DNA of 64,000 nt from Plantago ovata (taxonomy: Eukaryota; Streptophyta; Magnoliopsida; Lamiales; Plantaginaceae). The position numbers and the translations under genes were made by a program. The notes beneath the pieces are model-generated. The model searched no databases. It had not been told where the DNA came from and saw nothing but the letters and a program-made list of their open reading frames with translations. Shown here in pieces: positions 24,001 through 32,839 of the stretch. The first letter of the stretch is position 1. Every line of letters begins with the position of its first letter. The DNA lies in contig CM051457.1 in NCBI GenBank assembly GCA_028274465.1, forward strand, positions 27,377,313 to 27,441,312, read 5' to 3'.

Positions 24001-26080
24001 TGGACAGGATGTTGATGATGATGTTGCTACTCCAGCCGCAGCTTCCCCAGAGGAAGTATCATCTCCAACTGCAGCTTTGATGATGCCTGGGTCTGGTGGC
24101 CCTTGTGCAAATTGCTCGAAAGACCCTTGCATTTGTGAAAAGAAACTGTGTCTTTCCTATCCGAACAATGATTGCGAGTTTTCCTGCAGGAAGTGTCAGA
24201 AAGTTCTTCTGAACGAGCATACTGCAAAGAATGAGGAGATGGTTTGTGACTGTGATCAGGGCAGTGCATTCAAGGAGATGCAAGATTCTGTTAGGTTTAA
24301 AGGCCCGATAATGATGAGGAATCACTTGGAGGATTCAAAGAAGAATTTGCAGCAGCCCTACAGTGAAATCAGCCAATTCTCATTTGAAATGGGGTTTAAA
24401 AAGGATGACTCCATCGATTTCGCTGTGGTTATTGGAGATGACATGTTCGCGGATGAATCAATTTCAGCTGCTGGACAGGATGTTGATGATGATGTTGCTA
24501 CTCCAGCCGCAGCTTCCCCAGAGGAAGTATCATCTCCAACTGCAGCATTGATGATGCCTGGGTCTGGTGGCCCTTGTGCAAATTGTTCGAAAGACCCGTG
24601 CATTTGTGAAAAGAAACTGAGTCTTTCTTATCCGAACAATGATTTCGAGTTTTCCTGCAGGAAGTGTCAGAAAGTTCTTCTGAACGAGCATACTGCAAAG
24701 AATGAGGAGATGGTTTGTGACTGTGATCGGGGCAGTGCATTCAAGGAGATGCAAGATTCTGTTAGGTTTAAAGGCCCGATAATGATAAGGAATCACTTGG
24801 AGGATTCAAAGAAGAATTTGCAGCAGACCTACAGTGAAATCAGCCAATTCTCATTTGAAATGGGGTTTAAAAAGGATGACTCCATCGATTTCGCTGTGGT
24901 TATTGGAGATGACATGTTCGCGGATGAATCAATTTCAGCTGCTGGACAGGATGTTGATGATGATGTTGCTACTCCAGCCGCAGCTTCCCCAGAGGAAGTA
25001 TCATCTCCAACTGCAGCTTTGATGATGCCTGGGTCTGGTGGCCCTTGTGCAAATTGCTCGAAAGACCCTTGCATTTGTGAAAAGAAACTGTGTCTTTCCT
25101 ATCCGAACAATGATTGCGAGTTTTCCTGCAGGAAGTGTCAGAAAGTTCTTCTGAACGAGCATACTGCAAAGAATGAGGAGATGGTTTGTGACTGTGATCA
25201 GGGCAGTGCATTCAAGGAGATGCAAGATTCTGTTAGGTTTAAAGGCCCGATAATGATGAGGAATCACTTGGAGGATTCAAAGAAGAATTTGCAGCAGCCC
25301 TACAGTGAAATCAGCCAATTCTCATTTGAAATGGGGTTTAAAAAGGATGACTCCATCGATTTCGCTGTGGTTATTGGAGATGACATGTTCGCGGATGAAT
25401 CAATTTCAGCTGCTGGACAGGATGTTGATGATGATGTTGCTACTCCAGCCGCAGCTTCCCCAGAGGAAGTATCATCTCCAACTGCAGCTTTGATGATGCC
25501 TGGGTCTGGTGGCCCTTGTGCAAATTGCTCGAAAGACCCTTGCATTTGTGAAAAGAAACTGTGTCTTTCCTATCCGAACAATGATTGCGAGTTTTCCTGC
25601 AGGAAGTGTCAGAAAGTTCTTCTGAACGAGCATACTGCAAAGAATGAGGAGATGGTTTGTGACTGTGATCAGGGCAGTGCATTCAAGGAGATGCAAGATT
25701 CTGTTAGGTTTAAAGGCCCGATAATGATGAGGAATCACTTGGAGGATTCAAAGAAGAATTTGCAGCAACCCTACAGTGAAATCAGCCAATTCTCATTTGA
25801 AATGGGGTTTAAAAAGGATGACTCCATCGATTTCGCTGTGGTTATTGGAGATGACATGTTCGCGGATGAATCAATTTCAGCTGCTGGACAGGATGTTGAT
25901 GATGATGTTGCTACTCCAGCCGCAGCTTCCCCAGAGGAAGTATCATCTCCAACTGCAGCTTTGATGATGCCTGGGTCTGGTGGCCCTTGCGCAAATTGCT
26001 CGAAAGACCCTTGCATTTGTGAAAAGAAACTGAGTCTTTCCTATCCGAACAATGATTGCGACAACTTGAATGAATCTTAA
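21092..26080 (+). CDS. Giant ORF of tandem 157-residue Cys-rich modules (unknown family)
   Basis: The first ATG in this frame is at 21092 (MGFKKDDSIDFAVV); the frame is open upstream to 21050 and runs to TAA at 26078-26080, giving about 1,662 residues. Each 157-residue module has a Cys-rich half with ten Cys in 50 residues (MMPGSGGPCANCSKDPCICE, CRKCQ, VCDCD) and an acidic half (DDSIDFAV, GDDMFADESIS, DVDDDVATPAAASPEEVSS). The last unit breaks off at NNDCDNLNES. No signal peptide or membrane segment is visible. I know no family for it. Low codon-level divergence means selection cannot be judged by eye. It could encode a real repetitive protein, or be an open-frame satellite that grew from a gene fragment. 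No leader or acceptor is certain. Confidence 0.5.
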   Translation: MGFKKDDSIDFAVVIGDDMFADESISAAGQDVDDDVATPAAASPEEVSSPTAALMMPGSGGPCANCSKDPCICEKKLCLSYPNNDCEFSCRKCQKVLLNEHTAKNEEMVCDCDQGSAFKEMQDSVRFKGPIMMRNHLEDSKKNLQQPYSEISQFSFEMGFKKDDSIDFAVVIGDDMFADESISTARQDVDDDVATPAAASPEEVSSPTAALMMPGSGGPCANCSKDPCICEKKLCLSYPNNDCEFSCRKCQKVLLNEHTSKNEEMVCDCDQGSAFKEMQDSVRFKGPIMMRNHLEDSKKNLQQPYSEISQFSFEMGFKKDDSIDFAVVIGDDMFADESISAAGQDVDDDVATPAAASPEEVSSPTAALMMPGSGGPCANCSKDPCICEKKLCLSYPNNDCEFSCRKCQKVLLNEHTSKNEEMVCDCDQGSAFKEMQDSVRFKGPIMMRNHLEDSKKNLQQPYSEISQFSFEMGFKKDDSIDFAVVIGDDMFADESISAAGQDVDDDVATPAAASPEEVSSPTAALMMPGSGGPCANCSKDPCICEKKLCLSYPNNDCEFSCRKCQKVLLNEHTSKNEEMVCDCDQGSAFKEMQDSVRFKGPIMMRNHLEDSKKNLQQPYSEISQFSFEMGFKKDDSIDFAVVIGDDMFADESISAARQDVDDDVATPAAASPEEVSSPTAALMMPGSGGPCANCSKDPCICEKKLCLSYPNNDCEFSCRKCQKVLLNEHTAKNEEMVCDCDQGSAFKEMQDSVRFKGPIMMRNHLEDSKKNLQQPYSEISQFSFEMGFKKDDSIDFAAVIGDDMFADESISAAGQDVDDDVATPAAASPEEVSSPTAALMMPGSGGPCANCSKDPCICEKKLCLSYPNNDCEFSCRKCQKVLLNEHTAKNEEMVCDCDQGSAFKEMQDSVRFKGPIMMRNHLEDSKKNLQQPYSEISQFSFEMGFKKDDSIDFAVVIGDDMFADESISAAGQDVDDDVATPAAASPEEVSSPTAALMMPGSGGPCANCSKDPCICEKKLCLSYPNNDCEFSCRKCQKVLLNEHTAKNEEMVCDCDQGSAFKEMQDSVRFKGPIMMRNHLEDSKKNLQQPYSEISQFSFEMGFKKDDSIDFAVVIGDDMFADESISAAGQDVDDDVATPAAASPEEVSSPTAALMMPGSGGPCANCSKDPCICEKKLSLSYPNNDFEFSCRKCQKVLLNEHTAKNEEMVCDCDRGSAFKEMQDSVRFKGPIMIRNHLEDSKKNLQQTYSEISQFSFEMGFKKDDSIDFAVVIGDDMFADESISAAGQDVDDDVATPAAASPEEVSSPTAALMMPGSGGPCANCSKDPCICEKKLCLSYPNNDCEFSCRKCQKVLLNEHTAKNEEMVCDCDQGSAFKEMQDSVRFKGPIMMRNHLEDSKKNLQQPYSEISQFSFEMGFKKDDSIDFAVVIGDDMFADESISAAGQDVDDDVATPAAASPEEVSSPTAALMMPGSGGPCANCSKDPCICEKKLCLSYPNNDCEFSCRKCQKVLLNEHTAKNEEMVCDCDQGSAFKEMQDSVRFKGPIMMRNHLEDSKKNLQQPYSEISQFSFEMGFKKDDSIDFAVVIGDDMFADESISAAGQDVDDDVATPAAASPEEVSSPTAALMMPGSGGPCANCSKDPCICEKKLSLSYPNNDCDNLNES

Positions 26081-26087
26081 ATCTACA

Positions 26088-26390
26088 TCAATCTAAATCA
26101 AACTCACCTATTATAATCAAATAAATAATCAAAGCACCAAGATTCGTCACCATAACGCAAACTTGAAGTGCAACCGAGCCAACCTTCCTGAATGATTCCG
26201 CCATGAGTTCACCATACGTGTTCGACTCCCCCGAATGCGTGTACTTCAACATGAATACCACCGTGACCTCCACGAAATAAGCAATAACCATGATCACCAG
26301 AAAGCTAGGGACAACTCCCAACACCTTGAAAGTCGCTGGAATCGACATAATACCGGCTCCCACCATCCCGGTAGAGATATCAATCACTTA
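26088..26390 (-). pseudogene. AVT6-like amino-acid transporter exon fragment
   Basis: The minus strand encodes one exon of a plant vacuolar amino-acid transporter of the SLC38/AVT6 type: IDISTGMVGAGIMSIPATFK, then hydrophobic helices and the conserved THSGES.TYGELM, ending ALIIYLIIIG. The final G codon is followed by GTGAGT at 26095-26090, a preserved splice donor, so this came from genomic DNA and not mRNA. The other exons are missing on both sides: within the 300 bases to the right no further helix can be read. It sits 8 bp past the stop codon of the repeat ORF, on the opposite strand. Confidence 0.82.
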
Positions 26391-26781
26391 TCAATATTCA
26401 CAATAATCTAAGAGTTTGCAAAAGGTACTTAGCTCAATGCCTGTCTAGTAGCAACCCCGAGAAATTCGGAGGGAAATTCAGCACATTACTTTCCTGGTAA
26501 TCTGTTATCAAACTCTTCAATAATAGTAGTTGCTAGACACTAGACAAAAATTATACAAACACTAGGTGGTCTAATGAATCTATTGAGAAACCCAAAATTT
26601 ACTGCAAGTTCTTAGCAATCAAATCAAAATACCATACATGAATAATCTTATTTTCTTGAAATTCAACAACCAACCCTGTATTACTGATGATCTTGCAGTA
26701 ATTCAGCTGAAATACACACATGTAAAACATCAATTCATCACATATGCTTCAATTAATCTTCCAAATACAGCTAGTAGATAC

Positions 26782-27132
26782 CTGAGGAGGAGTGGGTCGC
26801 TGACCAGTCGATGGATACGCATCATTGACTCCACCAAATTGCATTCGATGGGTGATGTGCTGTGGAACCTGGAATTTGGTGGATGAAACAACGATATTAA
26901 TGCCTTCGATGCTACGTGCGAGAGAAACAACGATATGCCTCTTGAAGAAATGGACCGTGCTCAATGTGGTGGATGAAATTTGGGGATTTAGGGTTCTTCC
27001 GTTCTTCAATGATGTCGACGAAGTTAATGTATCTGATCGATTGGGCTTTTTCACTGAAGAAGACTCAGTATCCAGCTACCTCTCAGACAAGTGCTTCCGC
27101 CTCTGTGGCTTCACCTGCGGTGCGATAGCCAT
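26782..27132 (-). pseudogene. Unidentified exon fragment with in-frame stop
   Basis: From ATG at 27132 the minus strand reads MAIAPQVKPQRRKHLSER, then TAG (27078-27076), then an open run (LDTESSSVKKPNRSDTLTSS, ...SIEGINIVVSSTKFQVPQ, FGGVNDAYPSTGQRPTPPQ) ending at a GT donor (26781-26780). The 117 codons and clean donor look like a first coding exon with one nonsense change. I do not recognise the family. It may belong with the AVT6-like and WDR70-like fragments as debris around the array. Confidence 0.45.
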
Positions 27133-27189
27133 TCTACGAGACTCCACCAAGACCAAGAAGACAAGAAAGAAAAAGTTATGTTGATAGTT

Positions 27190-28030
27190 GATAATAGATG
27201 TTTTTTTTTTTTCAATTTAAAATGTTATATTAATGGACATGGTATAGATTATATTTACAGTTATGCCACTTTTATATTGTTATATAATTCTGTCAATTCA
27301 ATCAACATCGATGGATATTCGGTGCTTAGAACGTCAATTCTGCACTCAGAAATATTGGACGGATGTTAAGAAAAACACCTGGGTCCTAACGCTAGAAACG
27401 CCCTAAATTTTGATGATTTGCATTCCGTTTTTGAATTTCATTTTTCATAAAACAGAAGTATCAGCTCGAAGAATATACCCTCACATTAATCACAATTCAG
27501 TGATTCACAAAGGCAACTAAATTTTTTAAAAACGTCTAAATGTATATGCATACTCCATCTTAAGAAAAAATGTATATGCATACTCCATTCACAAAGGAGT
27601 ATCTTTCAAAATTCCATCTTAAGAAAAAATTCCATCTTGATCCTATCATCCAATCTTCATTTCTACATTTCTAAGAAAGGAAAAAAACCAGAGACAAGAA
27701 ATCTTTACCACTATTATATTCCAAAAAACCCAATCCCAATAATATCACTAAGTTACATTTTCGCAAAAATTTTCATCTAAATCAACTTAACACCAAACCT
27801 TAAATCTCTTAACAAACAGAGTCAAAATTTTCCATTTTAAGACAATAAAAACTGAAAATAACGGATTCTCTTACACAAGTTATAATTCTCTTAAGGATCT
27901 TCTCTCCCTTTTTCTTGCATTTTCAAAATGGAAATTTCCCTCTACTGATCACACTCAATGCACTATATAAATCACACCCATGTTGAGAGAGCTAATACAA
28001 GAAATCACATCATCACGAAAAAGAAAAAAA
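27190..28030. other. Spacer and old promoter of the UGT relic
   Basis: AT-rich, with short direct repeats around 27540-27640 (AATGTATATGCATACTCCAT twice; CCATCTTAAGAAAAAAT repeated). A TATA-like CACTATATAAATC at 27961-27973 lies about 70 bp before the pseudogene's ATG. Confidence 0.4.
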
Positions 28031-28034
28031 AAAA

Positions 28035-28480
28035 ATGGAGCCTTTCATCATCCCTAGCAGCAACCAAAACACAATCCATGTCCTCATGTTCCCATGGCTA
28101 GCTCATGGTCACATATCTCCATACTTGGAGCTAGCCAAGAAACTCACTGAAAGAAACTTCATCATCCACCTATGTTCCACCCTGCGAATTTCAGTTCCAT
28201 CAAGAGCAAAATCGGAACAAAGTTTGCGTCCTCCATTCGCCTAGTCGAGCTCCACCTTCCCACCTCCGCTGATCTCCCTCCTTGCTACCACACCACCAAT
28301 GGCTTCCCACCCCACCTCATGCCGAAGCTAAAACAGGCTCTTGACAATGCCGAGCCTACTTTCACCAGGGTCTTAGCTTGACTTGCTGATTTACGACTTC
28401 CTCCAGCCGTGGGCCCTGATTGTTACGGAGCGGTTTGGTATCCCATTCTTCATTTTGAGCGAAGCGAATAAAACGTTATT
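28035..28480 (+). pseudogene. UGT94-like glycosyltransferase pseudogene, 5' part
   Basis: Family 1 UDP-glycosyltransferases of the UGT91/UGT94 group add a second sugar to flavonoids, terpenoids or saponins. From ATG at 28035 the frame gives HVLMFPWLAHGHISPYLELA and NFIIHLCST, then shifts. A second frame continues with NFSSIKSKIG, SIRLVELHLPTSADLPPCYH and PPHLMPKLKQALDNAEP to a TGA at 28379-28381. A third frame gives LLIYDFLQPWALIV. After about 28480 the homology fades, and the C-terminal PSPG (UDP-sugar) motif is absent. A start codon, leader and TATA box are still visible, so it decayed fairly recently. Confidence 0.85.
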
Positions 28481-28934
28481 CTCCCACGCTCCGGTTCTCC
28501 CAAATTCGAGTTCCGAGTCTCTATATTTAGCGAATCAGAGAATGAATAATTTGTTTTGGTGCATATTAGCGAATCCAGTTACAAATACTAGTGAATCACA
28601 TTTAAAAAGTAAACAAATTACATCTCAAAAGTTCACGAATCATGTTTTAAAAACCAAAGAATCGACAATATTTAATTTGCTGGAGAAGCAATTCCTTTTT
28701 ACTAAATTCGGTTTAACCTCATCAGTCTCATAATACGATTTCATTAAATTCGCTTCAATTCAGTTCAAAATTCTAACACTAATAAATCAGTTTCAAAATA
28801 ACCTTTTGTTTAAAATGAAACCTGCAAGTTACTCAGAACACTAGAGAAGATAACAATGTCAATAACATAAAGCACTACTACAACAGAACTCAAGTACTCA
28901 ACCCTCAAACTTGCTTCCATTCTCAAGCTAATCG

Positions 28935-31133
28935 ATGGCCTCAAAAGCCATCCCACTCTCGAACCCTGTTACTACTGTTATCTCCAACGACAGATACTTT
29001 GCCAACCACCCCACAGTAACAACCATCGACAGGTGCTCAAATTCATGGCAGCTCAAGCAAATCCACGCCCAAATGCTGCGTACGGGTCTCTTCTTCGACT
29101 CATTCTCCGCCAGCAAGCTCATACAAGCTTCTGCACTGTCAAATTTCTCCAGCCTCGACTACGCCCTCATGGTGTTCGACCAAATGCCTGAACCAAGTCT
29201 CTACTCCTGGAACGTCCTAATTCGTGCTTCTGCGGCCTGCCCGGAACCAGTTCTTGCACTCTCCATGTTTGTTAAATTGCTTTACGTGTGTAGTGAAGCG
29301 CCTAATAAGTTTACGTACCCTTTTGTGATCAAGGCCGCTGCCAAGCTAGCGAATTTACGGTTCGGGAAAGGGGTGCATGGGATGGCTGTGAAAACTGGGT
29401 ATGGTTCTGATTTGTTTGTTAGGAACTGTTTGATTCATTTGTATGGGCAATGTGGGTGTATTGAACTTGCGAGGAGGGTGTTTGTGGATATGCCTGAGAG
29501 GGATGTTGTTTCTTGGAACTCGTTGATTAACGGTTTTGCTGCAAATGGTTGTGTTGATGAGGCGGTGGAGGCTTTTCGTAGAATGGAGGTGGAAGGTGTG
29601 AGGCCGAACGATGTGACGATGGTGGGTGTTTTATCGGCTTGTGGGAAGAAAATGGAGTTGGAGCTTGGGAGGGGAATGCATTCGTACATAGAGCGGAATG
29701 GGATCACACGGTGTTTGATTCTGGATAATGCGGTTCTTGATATGTATATGAAGTGTGGAAGTATGGTGGAAGCGAGGAAATTATTTGATGAAATGGTGGC
29801 AAAGGATGTCATTTCTTGGACGACAATGCTTGCTGGGTATGCAAAGTGTGGGGATCTTGATGCAGCTAGAGATCTTTTTAACTTGTCTCCTAGTAAAGAT
29901 ATAACGATCTGGAATGCTCTTATATCAGCTTATGAACAGAATGGCTACCCAAAGGAAGCAATAGATACTTTTAATGACTTGCAGGTTAGCAAGGTGGCTA
30001 AACCCGATGAGATTACACTTGTTAGCACTTTGTCGGCATGTTCCCAACTCGGGGCTATGGATTTGGGTAGTTGGGTCCATGTGTACATAGAGAAGGAGGA
30101 TATTGGTTTGAATCGATTTCTTGTTACAGCATTGATTGATATGTACTCGAAATGTGGGGATTTAGAAAAGGCGCTTGAAGTATTCCGTTCATTTGATATG
30201 AGAGACGTGTTTATATGGAGTGCTATGATTGCTGGTTTTGGTATGTATGGGCGTGGCAAAGAGGCTATAGATTTGTTCTGGGAAATGCAGGAAGCTGGGG
30301 TAAAACCCAATTCTGTTACTTTTACCAATTTATTATCTGCATGTAGCCATTCGGGTTTAGTTGAGGAAGGAAAAACTTTGTTTCGTGAAATGGAACAAGT
30401 TTATAAGATCGAACCTGGTGTGGCACACTACGCATCCATGGTTGATCTTTTGGGTCGAGCAGGGCGTCTTGAAGATGCCATGGAGTTGATCAATACTATG
30501 CCAATGTCTCCTAATGCATCTACTTGGGGGGCACTGCTTGGAGCGTGCAAACTTAAAAAAAACATCGACCTAGCCAAACATGCCTTTAACGAATTGACTA
30601 AGCTGGAATCTCAAAATCACGGAGCGTACGTTCTCCTGTCCAATACTTATGCGAATTTGGGAAAGTGGGACAAGGTTTCTGAACTAAGAAAGAGTATGAG
30701 GGATGATGGATTGAAGAAAGAACCTGGTTGTAGCTGGATTGAAGTTGATGGTATCGTTCATGAGTTTCTAGTTGGTGATAGTACACACCCTATGTCCCAG
30801 AAAATATACCTGAAGCTGGAAGAAATTGCAGATAGATTAAAATCCGAAGGTTATATATCGAACAAGTCAGAAGTGTTACAATTTGTAGAAGATAGAGAAA
30901 TGCAGGAGAAGGCATTGCATCTTCACAGTGAGAGGTTAGCTATTGCATTTGGGCTTATAGTTCTGGCTCCATCTCAGCCAATTCGTGTGATGAAGAACCT
31001 GCGTGTTTGCGAAGACTGCCATGCGGTCGTGAAGCTTATATCGAAGATTTATAATAGGGAGATACTGTTGAGAGACCGGTATAGGTTTCACCAGTTTAGA
31101 GGAGGGTGTTGCTCTTGCATGGATTATTGGTGA
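28935..31133 (+). CDS. OTP81: DYW-type PPR protein, OTP81-like (At2g29760 homologue)
   Basis: An intact, intronless 732-residue PLS-class pentatricopeptide protein. After a short N terminus come PPR blocks from about residue 75 to 545 (e.g. VVSWNSLINGF, VISWTTMLAGYAKCGDLDAA, IWNALISAYEQNG, VFIWSAMIAGFGMYG), then E/E+ motifs (WGALLGACK, GAYVLLSNTYANLGKWDKV, KKEPGCSWIEVDG). A DYW domain closes it, with zinc ligands HSE (in LHSERLAIAFGL), CEDCH, and the final CSCMDYW. The DYW domain is the cytidine deaminase of organellar RNA editing. The sequence follows Arabidopsis At2g29760 (OTP81) block by block as I remember it; OTP81 is a plastid editing factor for the rps12 intron. The target here is inferred. 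Flanking DNA shows nothing else. Confidence 0.92.
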   Translation: MASKAIPLSNPVTTVISNDRYFANHPTVTTIDRCSNSWQLKQIHAQMLRTGLFFDSFSASKLIQASALSNFSSLDYALMVFDQMPEPSLYSWNVLIRASAACPEPVLALSMFVKLLYVCSEAPNKFTYPFVIKAAAKLANLRFGKGVHGMAVKTGYGSDLFVRNCLIHLYGQCGCIELARRVFVDMPERDVVSWNSLINGFAANGCVDEAVEAFRRMEVEGVRPNDVTMVGVLSACGKKMELELGRGMHSYIERNGITRCLILDNAVLDMYMKCGSMVEARKLFDEMVAKDVISWTTMLAGYAKCGDLDAARDLFNLSPSKDITIWNALISAYEQNGYPKEAIDTFNDLQVSKVAKPDEITLVSTLSACSQLGAMDLGSWVHVYIEKEDIGLNRFLVTALIDMYSKCGDLEKALEVFRSFDMRDVFIWSAMIAGFGMYGRGKEAIDLFWEMQEAGVKPNSVTFTNLLSACSHSGLVEEGKTLFREMEQVYKIEPGVAHYASMVDLLGRAGRLEDAMELINTMPMSPNASTWGALLGACKLKKNIDLAKHAFNELTKLESQNHGAYVLLSNTYANLGKWDKVSELRKSMRDDGLKKEPGCSWIEVDGIVHEFLVGDSTHPMSQKIYLKLEEIADRLKSEGYISNKSEVLQFVEDREMQEKALHLHSERLAIAFGLIVLAPSQPIRVMKNLRVCEDCHAVVKLISKIYNREILLRDRYRFHQFRGGCCSCMDYW

Positions 31134-31329
31134 ACTAAATAATAGGATTACTACTCTCTGGGTTTTACATTCATTCAGTGCTCTGGTCCATCAGGTACGC
31201 CTGTCATATTCCAAAAACTTGCTATGGCTTTTATCTGTGTATCGGTGAGTGTTCAATTTACCTACCAATGCTTTATATAACATGCACTTCGCTTGTAGCA
31301 ATTTTCTTTTGTTCTTCCTTTTCTTTTTA

Positions 31330-31710
31330 TGACATGTGAATGAGTAAATATCCCATTGCACTAACACTCAAGTACAAGCATGACAGAGAAACACTAGATA
31401 AACGAACTTAGATTTAACCAAACTATACCTAAACACAATTAGTTTGACAAAGACTAAGCTGAAAACTCAGACTGTGGACTAAAGTTGTAGTGGCAACAGC
31501 TTTGGCTGCGGTGGTGCTGAAGGCGTTAGTGGTTATTTTGGTATTATCCATGGTCCCAGTGGCCATCTAATCTGTAGTGAGGAGATATGCTTATCCGAGG
31601 GATTACATCTTTATGCACGGTAATCTGTTATACAACTAGTCAACAACGATAGGAACAAGAAAACATCTAATTAAATGCTCTCATCTTGTATCTCGAAAAT
31701 TTGAAATGTT
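31330..31710 (-). pseudogene. Decayed twin of the proline-rich gene at 32143-32546
   Basis: This stretch parallels 31985-32545: GTACAAGCATGACA at 31372, GAGATATGCTTATCCGAG (cf. GAGACATGTTAATCCGAG), and GGAACAAGAAAACATCTAATTAAATG (cf. GGAACAAGAGAACATTTCTAAATG). The proline-rich coding part has been reduced to GGTGGTGCTGAAGG-like traces. It appears to be a tandem duplicate that lost its coding sequence. Confidence 0.5.
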
Positions 31711-32142
31711 GAAGAGTTATCTCTAGTTGTTGATCACAAGTGTGGATTCTCCGTTTGTGTTTTGTATATGCAGTTAGAGCAAGTGTAGTGCTATCGATAT
31801 ATCTCATCGGTGAGAAACCTCACTTTTTAGTTGATACTACACTCTGTCGCCGTGTTTGTTGAACTGTTTCAGGTGTAGTTAACATTTGTTTTCAATGCTT
31901 CTTTGGTGAAGTAAATGAAATTGATGCACGTAAGCAGTTGTCTCTAGTATTATATTGCAATTTTATTGTTAACTGAGCAAGTAAAATTACTCACTTCACC
32001 AAAACTGGTGTACAAGCATGACAAATGAACAATAGGTTAACTAGCCAGGTTAAGCCAAAGCAAACCTGAATACATCAAATTGAAAAGAGAAAAAATCTTA
32101 CCACCATCATAGACTTGAAACTGTGAAACAGAGACTGGAGAC

Positions 32143-32546
32143 TCAATTAACCAATGTTGGTTGACTTGGCGGAGGTGATGGTTTACGTTTCCAATGTGGA
32201 GATGTGTTTGTCCTTGGGGGTGGTGGTGCTAGTGGTTTTGGTTTAGGTTTCCAATGCGGAGATGTGCTCGGCCTTGGAGGTGGTGGTGCTGGTGGTTTTG
32301 GTTTAGGTTTAAAATGCGGAGATGTGCTTGTCCTTGGCGGTGGTGGTGCTGGTGGTTTTGGTTTATGTTGTGGTTTAGTAGGAGACATGTTAATCCGAGC
32401 GGGTGGGGGTGGACAGATTGTCGCGCCTCAACCCTAGTTAACACGAAGCCACTGTGAGTTGCTAAGTTGAGACCTTTCTGCACAGTGAACCAATCATGGT
32501 GTGTTAACAAAAGTAGGAACAAGAGAACATTTCTAAATGTTTTCAT
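32143..32546 (-). CDS. Small secreted proline-rich protein, probably frameshifted
   Basis: On the minus strand an ATG at 32546 starts a hydrophobic N terminus that looks like a signal peptide (MKTFRNVLLFLLLLTHHDWF), reading to RVEARQSVHPHP. In the next frame lies a long proline-rich tail (PPPPARINMSPTKPQHK, then three repeats of K-P-K-P-x-APPPPR-x-STSPHx), ending at TAA (32145-32143). A single-base indel near 32400-32420 would join them, so either the gene is broken or there is a base error in the C run. The three repeats of about 60 bp suggest an extensin-like wall protein. Function unknown. Confidence 0.5.
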
Positions 32547-32839
32547 GATGACTTGAAAACTTGAAATGTGAGTGTAGTGACTAGTGAATCTTTCTTGTGA
32601 GTAGCCTGGTGCAATTTATCAATGGTAATGGGAGTAATTGTCAATGCGAAAGCGCGTTTTTTTTTTAGTAGAATTGGAAAAATTGGGTTTGATACTAAGT
32701 TCTTGACTTACATGCTAGAATTGAACCTCAAAGTTTCGAAAAAGGTTGAGACCTTGGTTGAAAAACTTTGTTGTAAAAATTATAAATAGTGGAAGTAATT
32801 CAATTTTGAGAAATTCATACTAAATAACTAGTGGATCTT

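Larger units (their letters stand above)
20545..26080 (+). repeat. 471-bp tandem repeat array (11 full and 2 partial units)
   Basis: Units begin at ATGATGCCTGGGTCTGG at 20545 (partial, 237 bp), 20782 (472 bp, one extra base), then every 471 bp: 21254, 21725, 22196, 22667, 23138, 23609, 24080, 24551, 25022, 25493, and a final partial unit at 25964. Most full units differ by only a few bases; examples are GCA/TCA in the HT(A/S)KN codon and CTGGA/CTAGA before CAGGATG. The unit at 24551 is the outlier with about ten differences. Both end units and 24551 carry AAACTGAGTCTT where the others have AAACTGTGTCTT. The near-identity implies recent amplification or ongoing homogenisation. The exact multiple of three keeps one frame open throughout. 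Confidence 0.97.

Noticed and set aside
21061..26016. Repeated 80-88-codon minus-strand and other-frame ORFs in every unit of the array
   Set aside because: They recur every 471 bp as shadows of the main frame, begin at arbitrary ATGs, and none runs across unit borders.
20545..26080. CRISPR-like array
   Set aside because: The repeats are 471 bp with no unique spacers, and this is a plant genome.
26638..27369. Plus-strand ORFs right of the array
   Set aside because: Shadows of the minus-strand exon fragment at 26782-27132 and AT-rich flank.
32204..32457. Gly-rich and Trp-rich plus-strand ORFs
   Set aside because: Reverse readings of the proline-rich repeat; no support for expression.
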